5,145 nucleotides of DNA, taken from assembly GCA_021819025.1 (NCBI GenBank), contig JAKASN010000188.1, forward strand, positions 1 to 5,145, read 5' to 3'. The translations under genes and the position numbers were made by a program. Below, in pieces: positions 1-5,145 of the stretch. The stretch comes from Actinomycetes bacterium. Its GTDB lineage: Bacteria > Actinomycetota > Acidimicrobiia > Acidimicrobiales > Acidimicrobiaceae. The notes beneath the pieces were generated by a model, which saw only the letters and a list, made by a program, of their open reading frames with translations, was not told where the DNA came from and did not search any database. Numbering within the stretch: position 1 is the first letter of the stretch; every line of letters starts with the position of its first letter.

Positions 1-39
1 GCCAATGAGACCCTCGCCGCCGAAAGGGGACTTGGATGA
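1..39 (+). CDS. 3' end of upstream gene (possibly mltG), partial
   Basis: The window opens inside a reading frame whose last residues are ANETLAAERGLG, followed by TGA at 37-39. The stop overlaps the aroE start in an ATGA arrangement, which indicates translational coupling and a shared transcript. In many actinobacteria the gene directly before aroE is mltG, the endolytic murein transglycosylase, and a short Ala/Arg/Gly-rich tail would fit its C-terminus. Twelve residues are too few to identify a family, so the mltG suggestion rests only on recalled gene order. Confidence 0.5.
   Translation, partial: ANETLAAERGLG
23..29 (+). promoter_or_regulatory. Ribosome-binding site of aroE
   Basis: AAAGGGG lies 6 nt before the ATG at 36, inside the last codons of the upstream gene. 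A second purine run, AAGGAG at 52-57, lies only 2 nt before an in-frame ATG at 60, which is too close for normal initiation. This favours the start at 36 over the one at 60. Confidence 0.6.
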
Positions 40-917
40 CAATTAATTCTGAAGGAGCGATGCACCAATCATGGGCGTGGCCCACCGCAGCGACCAAGAT
101 CTTGGCGGTAATTGGAGATCCCGTTGCCCACTCGCTCTCACCAGTTCTGCACAATGCCGCGATCCGAAGTCTCGGCCTCGACATGGTCTATGTCGCCCTA
201 CCCGTCCCCAAAGAGTCGTTGGGGACCGCCATCGCGGCGGCCCGGGACTTTGGCATCGTCGGGATGTCTGTCACCATGCCTCACAAAGAGAAGATCATCG
301 AATACCTAGATTCGGTGACTGATCGGGCACGCCTTTTGCGCAGCGTAAATTTCGTCTACTGGGAGGGCGACAAGCTTGTGGGGGATTCGGTGGATGGTAC
401 AGCTCTTGTCAATGCCCTCAAGATCGACCACGACGTCAATCCCAAGAACAAGGTGGTGGCAATCTTGGGCAGCGGCGGAGGAGCCCGGGCGATCTCCCTG
501 GCTTGCGCCGAGGCCGGTGCGGCTGCGGTGTACATAATCTCGCGCAACGCCAATAATGCTTCGGCTGCAGCAGAGCTTGCGGGTGCGGTGGGATACGTCG
601 GGGTCGCCGCCGACGTTTCAGGTGCGGACATCGTGATCAATGCCACCCCGGTGGGGATGTCTGGCACCCCCCTGGGCGGTCTTAGCCCACTCACCTCCGA
701 CCAACTCCAAGATGGACAGTTCGTCTACGACATTGTTTATTACCCTCTAGTGACGCCATTAATGGAAATCGCTATCGCAAAGGGATTACAATGTGCCAAT
801 GGCGTGGGCATGCTGGTGCATTCAGCGGCGGTTGCCTTCGAATATTGGAGCGGATTTGAGGCCCCCATCGAGGAGATGCAGATGGCGGCAAAAGCAGAAA
901 CCTTGCGTAGATCTTAA
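36..917 (+). CDS. aroE: Shikimate dehydrogenase (AroE family), with altered substrate-pocket residues
   Basis: AroE reduces 3-dehydroshikimate to shikimate with NADPH in the cytoplasmic pathway to chorismate and the aromatic amino acids. The 293-residue protein is slightly long for the family (about 270-290), owing to a roughly 20-residue N-terminal tail. The substrate domain shows GDPVAHSLSP (27-36, with S33 and S35), GMSVTMPHK (76-84, with catalytic Lys84), Asn105 and catalytic Asp120. The Rossmann domain shows GSGGGARA (145-152), SRN (169-171, where Arg170 suits NADP) and NATPVGM (202-208), followed by DIVYYP (232-237) and GVGML (256-260). Three pocket positions differ from the usual enzyme: Asn of NVT is Ser78, Thr of NTD is Val119, and the Gln after GML is replaced by Ser263. 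The start overlaps the upstream stop by 4 nt. Family assignment is secure; exact substrate is less so, because quinate/shikimate or AroE-like paralogues share this fold. Confidence 0.88.
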   Translation: MTINSEGAMHQSWAWPTAATKILAVIGDPVAHSLSPVLHNAAIRSLGLDMVYVALPVPKESLGTAIAAARDFGIVGMSVTMPHKEKIIEYLDSVTDRARLLRSVNFVYWEGDKLVGDSVDGTALVNALKIDHDVNPKNKVVAILGSGGGARAISLACAEAGAAAVYIISRNANNASAAAELAGAVGYVGVAADVSGADIVINATPVGMSGTPLGGLSPLTSDQLQDGQFVYDIVYYPLVTPLMEIAIAKGLQCANGVGMLVHSAAVAFEYWSGFEAPIEEMQMAAKAETLRRS

Positions 918-954
918 GAAAAAAAAGATTCTTATCGATAAGGTTGAAGTTCAA
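912..954. promoter_or_regulatory. Cluster of small palindromes between aroE and pilB
   Basis: The gap before pilB is AT-rich and densely symmetric. It holds TCTTAAGA (912-919, spanning the aroE stop), an eight-A tract (919-926), AAGA-T-TCTT (925-933), the perfect 12-bp palindrome CTTATCGATAAG (931-942) and TTGAA-G-TTCAA (944-954). AAGGTT also occurs twice as a direct repeat 13 nt apart (940-945 and 953-958). These sit directly upstream of a possible -10 box, the position expected of an operator for a pil operon. No known regulator motif was recognised, and short dyads in AT-rich DNA can arise by chance. Confidence 0.35.
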
Positions 955-957
955 GGT

Positions 958-963
958 TACAAT
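958..963 (+). promoter_or_regulatory. Possible -10 promoter element for pilB
   Basis: TACAAT differs from the TATAAT consensus at one position and would start transcription near 970, giving a leader of about 12 nt before the pilB ATG at 982. No good -35 hexamer lies 16-18 nt upstream (the bases there read around TCGATA), so an activator-dependent or alternative sigma-factor promoter would be needed. This is a weak call from sequence alone. Confidence 0.3.
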
Positions 964-981
964 TGACGAAAACCAGGATCA

Positions 982-2733
982 ATGACAACATCGGGCCCAC
1001 CATCTTCAGAAGTTGATCTGCATCCGATCCGCCGGGGAGTACAGCATCCGGGGGGAGCGCAGATATTCTCGCCATTAGCGAGGTTTTTGCTCCAAGACGG
1101 CATCGTTTCTGAGGAAAACCTTCGCAGAGCCTCGGAGGAACAGAGGCGACGAAATGTTCCGCTTTCGCGAATTCTTATTGAGAGAAAGCTCGTCGATGAA
1201 GCGGTCCTCGGAGAGATGCTTGCCACCCGACTGGGGTTGGAATTTGTCGACCTGAGTAGAGTGGCTATCGATCCGGCTGCCAGTTCGCTCTTGCCGCGGG
1301 TTCTTGCCGTGAAGCACGAGATGATCCCCATCGGATTCAGGGACGCGCGCATCGTGGTCGCTGCGGCTGATCCCAACAATGTCCAAGGCATCGACGACCT
1401 GCGTGCCTATTTGCGCAGAGACCTCCTCCTCGTGGTGGCCTCCCGCTCGGCAATACTTGCCACCATTGATCGCCTTGTCGGGCTCTCCACCGACGCTATC
1501 GACGCCAGCGCTATCGCCGCATCGGAGCAGAGCGACGCCACCCCGGAACCCTCGCTCAATGAGGTGGTCGAGGAAGGCCCCATCGTTAAGTTAGTGAATG
1601 CTACCATTGCCCAGGCGATCGCGGATCGATCCAGCGATATCCATGTCGAGCCTCAGTCCGACTCGGTAAAGATTCGCCACCGCATTGACGGGGTCTTGCA
1701 CAACGTCTCGCGAATGCCCAAGAACCTCCAGGCAGGAATCGTTTCGAGAATCAAGATCATGGCGGATCTCAACATCGCCGAGCGCCGCGTTCCCCAAGAC
1801 GGGAGAATTTCCGGGGTAATCGGCGGTCGCCACGTCGATTTGCGCGTCGCGACGCTGCCCACCACTTATGGCGAGAAGGTGGTTTTGAGGGTTCTCGAGA
1901 ACACTACAGCCCTGATGGACTTAGGTGAACTGGGTTTCCTCTCTGATTCATTGGCGCGATATCGCAGTGCCTTTACCAAGCCTTATGGTACGATTCTCGT
2001 CACCGGTCCGACAGGTTCGGGCAAGTCGACGACGCTTTATGCGACACTCAACGTGTTAAATTCTGAGAGCAAGAACTTAATCACTGTTGAGGATCCCGTC
2101 GAGTACCGTATCGCCGGAATCAATCAGGTCCAGGTCAATGCCAAGGCGGGTCTATCGTTTTCCAACGCCCTGAAGTCGATCTTGCGTTCTGACCCCGATA
2201 TCGTGATGGTGGGCGAGATTCGCGACCGTGAGACCGCGACCATCGCGATTGAACTGGCGCTCACCGGCCACCTCGTGCTCTCCTCGCTGCACACCAATGA
2301 TGCCACCTCGACGCCAGCACGCCTTATCGAAATGGGCGTCGAGCCCTACCTCGTCTCGAGTGCTCTTGACTGTGTCGTCGCCCAGCGTCTCGCGCGTCGC
2401 CTTTGCGAGAATTGCAAGGTGGCCTATACGCCGAGTATCGACGAGCTCAACTCGGTGCGATGGGAGGATTGGAGCACGGAGTTGCCGAGTTCGCTCTTTA
2501 AGGCCACGGGGTGCAATGTGTGCTCCAATACCGGGTATCGGGGCCGATTTGCAATTCACGAGGTTATGGAAGTCAGCGACGAGATGGAGCGCTTGATCGC
2601 GGGAGGCGGAAAGAGCCACGAGATCCGCGCTTTGGCAATTTCTGAAGGCATGACTCCGATGAAATTTGCCGGTTTCCAGCAGGTACTTTCCGGGATCACC
2701 TCAATTGAGGAGATTCTCCGGGTTATCGCATGA
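982..2733 (+). CDS. pilB: Type IV pilus extension ATPase PilB (GspE/PulE family)
   Basis: PilB is the cytoplasmic hexameric ATPase that drives pilin assembly through PilC. The 583-residue length is normal for the family. Residues 31-83 form a helical repeat region with MshEN-like 24+5+24 spacing, followed by the T2SSE N-terminal domain to about residue 167 and an acidic linker (about 168-200). The ATPase core has SDIHVEP (218-224), Walker A GPTGSGKS (342-349, Lys348), the Asp box TVEDPVEY (368-375), Walker B DIVMVGEIRD (406-415, Glu412) and the His box TGHLVLSSLHTN (428-439). The zinc tetracysteine CxxC pairs, Cys475/Cys478 and Cys511/Cys514, mark an assembly ATPase and are absent from retraction ATPases. 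ATG 982 is the only plausible start: an in-frame TGA lies at 964-966 and the next in-frame ATG is inside the N-terminal domain. The ribosome-binding site is weak (AGGA at 975-978, 3 nt away). GspE of a type II secretion system is the alternative; the adjacent pilT argues against it. Confidence 0.95.
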   Translation: MTTSGPPSSEVDLHPIRRGVQHPGGAQIFSPLARFLLQDGIVSEENLRRASEEQRRRNVPLSRILIERKLVDEAVLGEMLATRLGLEFVDLSRVAIDPAASSLLPRVLAVKHEMIPIGFRDARIVVAAADPNNVQGIDDLRAYLRRDLLLVVASRSAILATIDRLVGLSTDAIDASAIAASEQSDATPEPSLNEVVEEGPIVKLVNATIAQAIADRSSDIHVEPQSDSVKIRHRIDGVLHNVSRMPKNLQAGIVSRIKIMADLNIAERRVPQDGRISGVIGGRHVDLRVATLPTTYGEKVVLRVLENTTALMDLGELGFLSDSLARYRSAFTKPYGTILVTGPTGSGKSTTLYATLNVLNSESKNLITVEDPVEYRIAGINQVQVNAKAGLSFSNALKSILRSDPDIVMVGEIRDRETATIAIELALTGHLVLSSLHTNDATSTPARLIEMGVEPYLVSSALDCVVAQRLARRLCENCKVAYTPSIDELNSVRWEDWSTELPSSLFKATGCNVCSNTGYRGRFAIHEVMEVSDEMERLIAGGGKSHEIRALAISEGMTPMKFAGFQQVLSGITSIEEILRVIA

Positions 2734-2738
2734 GGCTT

Positions 2739-2743
2739 AGGGG
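2739..2743 (+). promoter_or_regulatory. Ribosome-binding site of pilT
   Basis: AGGGG lies 5 nt before the ATG at 2749, within the 15-bp pilB-pilT gap. No other ATG, GTG or TTG codon lies in frame between the pilB stop (itself in the pilT frame) and 2749, so the start is fixed. This confirms that the long N-terminal region belongs to the PilT protein. Confidence 0.65.
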
Positions 2744-2748
2744 TAGTT

Positions 2749-4374
2749 ATGAATGTTGAAAAGTACATCTCCGCGCTTGCCCAGGGTGGCAAGATCGACG
2801 AAGGTCAAGCTCGGGGCATGTTGCGGGGGATTACTGATCCGCTCGTGATCGTGAAGATGCTCGCCACCGAGTTCTCCCTTGGTGATGAATACCTTGTCAA
2901 AATGATGGCGGAGTCGTCGGGATTTCGTTATGGCAGCTACTCAGAGATCCTCGCGGCCCCAATGGTGGAGAGCTTGGCATCTGCTGATGTCTTTACGCGC
3001 TATGGCGTGGTGCCCTTTGATATGCAGGAGGGCCGTCTCCAAGTGGCTTGTCTTGATCCATACGAGGAAGGATTGGCTGAAAAGATTGAGAGCGCCTTTG
3101 GCTATGGCGTCGACCTGGTTCAGGTGTCACTGAACTCCATCGACTCGGTGGCGATCGCTCTTTTTGGTTCGCAAATGGCTCAAGAGTATGCCGAGGCCAA
3201 AGAGCGCGACGCTGCTCACCAAATAGACATTTCCACGAGTGGCGCCGATCAGCTGGTTTCGATGCCAAAACTTGACAGCGCTTTGCCCACCGTTGCCGAG
3301 CTCTTACGCATCGTCATCGACCGCGGGGCTTCCGACCTGCACTTGACCTCTGGTTCCCAGCCCGCGATTCGGATCGATGGACGTCTTGTCAAGGTGGATG
3401 ATGCTCCGATACTCGACCCGGTAAACATACGTGAGCTGGTATATTCCATCCTCACCGACCACCAACGGGATCGTTTTGAAGCTGATCGCGAGCTCGATGC
3501 ATCCTACGGCATTGCTGGATTGGGGCGCTTCCGCGTCAATGTCTTTCGCCAACGCGGCAGCGTCGGGGCGGTGATGCGCGCTATCCCCGCCAGTCTCGCT
3601 CCTTTGGATGTTCTCGGTCTACCCAAGATCGTGGAGACATTTGCCTCGATACCTCGTGGCCTGGTTCTGGTCACCGGTCCTACCGGCTCGGGCAAGTCGA
3701 CCACGCTCGCATCGATGATCGATCTCATCAACACCAACCGGGACTGCCATATCGTCACCGTCGAAGACCCCATCGAATTTTTACACTCTCATAAGACGGC
3801 GTTGGTGAATCAGCGCGAAGTTGGCGAAGACACCCATGGTTTTGCAGAGGCACTAAGACACGTGCTCCGCCAGGACCCCGATGTGATCCTCGTCGGTGAA
3901 CTTCGCGACCACGAGACGATCTCCATGGCCCTCACCGCAGCAGAGACGGGCCACGCGGTTTATGCCAGCCTTCACACCCAAGACGCTCCACAGTCCATCG
4001 ACCGCATCATTGACGTCTTCCCCTCCTATCAGCAGTCCCAGATTCGCATCCAGCTCGCTATGAGCTTGCAAGGGGTGGTTACCCAGCAGCTGCTCCCCAA
4101 AGCCAGTGGCAAGGGCCGTTGCGTGGCTGCTGAGGTCCTCGTGGCCACGCCAGCGGTCCGCAACCTGATCAGAGAAGCTAAAGTGCACCAGGTCTACTCG
4201 TCAATGCAGGCAGGCGCGTCTTTTGGTATGCAAACCATGGAGGCCTCGCTTGCACAACTCGTGAGATCGCGTACAATAACTCCAGATGTGGCAATGAGGT
4301 CCTCCAGCAATCCCGATGAGCTGCGACGACTGATCAATAGTGCGGGCCAGGCTCCCATGAGGCGTGGAGCCTAA
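2749..4374 (+). CDS. pilT: Type IV pilus retraction ATPase PilT with extra PilB-like N-terminal domain
   Basis: PilT is the hexameric ATPase that disassembles the pilus and powers twitching, retraction and DNA uptake. The 541 residues exceed the usual 345-370. The last ~365 (about 177-541) are a complete PilT: SDLHLTSGSQP (195-205), Walker A GPTGSGKS (310-317, Lys316), Asp box TVEDPIEF (337-344), Walker B DVILVGELRD (378-387, Glu384) and His box TGHAVYASLHTQD (400-412). AVRNLIRE (469-476) matches the AIRNLIRE motif known to be needed for retraction. There is no tetracysteine zinc site, which separates it from PilB. Residues 1-140 resemble the N-terminal domain of the neighbouring PilB: PilT 58-140 aligns with PilB 85-167 at a constant offset of 27, sharing Pro89/Pro116, Asp103-Pro104/Asp130-Pro131 and the closing glycine. 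A charged linker (about 141-176) joins it to the core. PilU-like or other PilT paralogues are the alternative; assignment as a retraction-type motor is strong. Confidence 0.92.
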   Translation: MNVEKYISALAQGGKIDEGQARGMLRGITDPLVIVKMLATEFSLGDEYLVKMMAESSGFRYGSYSEILAAPMVESLASADVFTRYGVVPFDMQEGRLQVACLDPYEEGLAEKIESAFGYGVDLVQVSLNSIDSVAIALFGSQMAQEYAEAKERDAAHQIDISTSGADQLVSMPKLDSALPTVAELLRIVIDRGASDLHLTSGSQPAIRIDGRLVKVDDAPILDPVNIRELVYSILTDHQRDRFEADRELDASYGIAGLGRFRVNVFRQRGSVGAVMRAIPASLAPLDVLGLPKIVETFASIPRGLVLVTGPTGSGKSTTLASMIDLINTNRDCHIVTVEDPIEFLHSHKTALVNQREVGEDTHGFAEALRHVLRQDPDVILVGELRDHETISMALTAAETGHAVYASLHTQDAPQSIDRIIDVFPSYQQSQIRIQLAMSLQGVVTQQLLPKASGKGRCVAAEVLVATPAVRNLIREAKVHQVYSSMQAGASFGMQTMEASLAQLVRSRTITPDVAMRSSSNPDELRRLINSAGQAPMRRGA

Positions 4375-4394
4375 TATCAGCGTTGGAATTCTTT

Positions 4395-4400
4395 AAAGGG
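4395..4400 (+). promoter_or_regulatory. Ribosome-binding site of pilC
   Basis: AAAGGG lies 8 nt before the ATG at 4409, in the 34-bp gap after pilT. An in-frame TAA at 4394-4396 rules out a start further upstream. The gap contains no terminator-like hairpin, so pilC is probably transcribed together with pilT. Confidence 0.65.
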
Positions 4401-4408
4401 TTGTAAAA

Positions 4409-5145
4409 ATGAAGACGTTCGAATACCAGGCGCGTGACCGAAAAACCGGAAGAGCGATTACCGGAGTTCTTGAGGCGGAAAGCGAAGTTACCGTAGTCGA
4501 TCGCTTGCGCGAGATGGGCTACTTGCCGGTGACGGTGAAGGCGAAGCGGACCGGGGGAATGGGCTCTGAGATCCATATCCCGGGCATTACCGACCGCGTC
4601 AACATGGATACATTGGCGACATTTTCGCGCCAGTTCGCTACCATGATCTCCGCTGGCCTGCCCCTGGTTCGTTCACTGGCGATATTGGCGACCCAGACCG
4701 AGAACAAGACTCTTGCCAAGGCCCTAATAGAGGTTCGCCAGGACATCGAACGCGGAAGTTCTCTTTCTAAGTCCCTTGCGCTGCACCCCAAGATCTTTGA
4801 TCGACTTTATGTTTCCATGGTTCGCTCGGGCGAGATCGGTGGCGTGTTGGATCGCGTGCTTTTGGATCTCGCCGCGACCTTGGAGAATTCCGCATCTATC
4901 CGGCGCAAGATCAAGTCCGCGATGACCTATCCGGTGGCGGTTCTCATCTTGGTGCTGCTGATTCTGACCGCGATGCTGGTCTTCATCGTGCCTCAGTTCA
5001 AGTCGATCTTTGCCTCTTTGGGTGGGACTTTGCCATTGCCCACCAGAATCCTCATCGATGTCTCAAATATCTTTGTGCACTACTTCATCTTTGTGCTCAT
5101 CGCAGTGGTGATCGTGGTCTATCTGATCCGGCGCTTCTTAAGGAC
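4409..5145 (+). CDS. pilC: Type IV pilus inner-membrane platform protein PilC (GspF family), 5' part
   Basis: PilC is the polytopic membrane protein on which PilB and PilT act to add or remove pilins. The frame is open from ATG 4409 to the window edge, giving 245 residues of an expected ~400. The N-terminus (FEYQARDRKTGR, residues 4-15) matches the typical GspF/PilC opening. The first T2SSF cytoplasmic domain begins near residue 66, with FSRQFATMISAGLPL (72-86) and SGEIGG further on. It ends at AMTYP (171-175), where the first membrane segment starts (about 175-194, followed by PQF). A second hydrophobic stretch runs over about 222-240, ending at an Arg-Arg pair. The second T2SSF domain and last membrane segment would lie beyond the window. 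No internal stop or frameshift is seen. GspF of a type II secretion system is the formal alternative, made unlikely by pilT next door. Confidence 0.94.
   Translation, partial: MKTFEYQARDRKTGRAITGVLEAESEVTVVDRLREMGYLPVTVKAKRTGGMGSEIHIPGITDRVNMDTLATFSRQFATMISAGLPLVRSLAILATQTENKTLAKALIEVRQDIERGSSLSKSLALHPKIFDRLYVSMVRSGEIGGVLDRVLLDLAATLENSASIRRKIKSAMTYPVAVLILVLLILTAMLVFIVPQFKSIFASLGGTLPLPTRILIDVSNIFVHYFIFVLIAVVIVVYLIRRFLR

Noticed and set aside
356..694. 112-codon open frame on the - strand inside aroE
   Set aside because: It is an Ala/Pro/Ser-rich shadow opposite the conserved nucleotide-binding region of AroE.
60..917. Alternative aroE start at ATG 60
   Set aside because: Its purine-rich site lies only 2 nt upstream, whereas ATG 36 has a well-spaced site and a 4-nt overlap with the upstream stop. 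Some use of ATG 60 cannot be excluded.
912..942. Possible rho-independent terminator after aroE
   Set aside because: The candidate stems are short and mostly A-T (TAAGAA 915-920 with TTCTTA 929-934, or the 12-mer palindrome with a 4-bp stem). No T-tract follows on the + strand.
944..949. TTGAAG as a -35 box for the TACAAT element
   Set aside because: Only 8 nt separate it from the putative -10 box, far short of the usual 16-18 nt.
957..1391. 144-codon open frame on the - strand opposite the pilB 5' end
   Set aside because: It is antisense to the PilB N-terminal domain, has low-complexity Ser/Arg-rich content and no recognisable motif. The + strand gene is certain.
2152..2619. 155-codon open frame on the - strand inside pilB
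   Set aside because: It lies opposite the conserved Walker B, His box and zinc-site coding region of pilB. Its translation shows no recognisable domain, so it is a shadow of the codon bias of the real gene.
2000..3707. Near-identical DNA around the two Walker A motifs (about 2000-2036 and 3670-3707) as a repeat element
   Set aside because: The similarity covers only codons for the conserved P-loop of two paralogous ATPases, so it reflects protein conservation rather than a mobile or regulatory repeat.

Overview
This is a gene-dense, moderately GC-rich bacterial segment with every gene on the + strand. It joins a shikimate-pathway gene to the motor genes of a type IVa pilus. In order: the last codons of an upstream gene (1-39), an AroE-family shikimate dehydrogenase (36-917), a short AT-rich gap with dyad symmetries and a possible -10 box (918-981), pilB (982-2733), pilT (2749-4374) and the first 245 codons of pilC (4409 to the window edge). 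No RNA gene, insertion sequence, CRISPR array or convincing terminator was seen.

The likely host is an actinobacterium, perhaps of the Acidimicrobiia type. This is inferred from the actinobacterial-style AroE motif GMSVTMP, from the aroE-pilB-pilT-pilC order as I recall it from such genomes, and from base composition. It is not proven by a marker gene.

PilB is the hexameric ATPase that powers pilus extension, PilT is the retraction ATPase, and PilC is the inner-membrane platform both act on. Spacing is tight (15 bp pilB-pilT, 34 bp pilT-pilC) and every start has a purine-rich ribosome-binding site, although that of pilB is weak. Together these suggest one pil transcript, either read through from aroE or started in the 64-bp gap before pilB. 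Pilin, pilM/N/O-like and prepilin peptidase genes would be expected downstream but lie outside the window.

The most unusual points are these. The PilT is about 175 residues longer than usual and carries a PilB-like N-terminal domain. The PilB N-terminus has the 24+5+24 residue spacing of a c-di-GMP-binding MshEN domain, but with altered RLG signatures. The AroE-like enzyme has substitutions at conserved substrate-pocket positions. A cluster of small palindromes sits between aroE and pilB.
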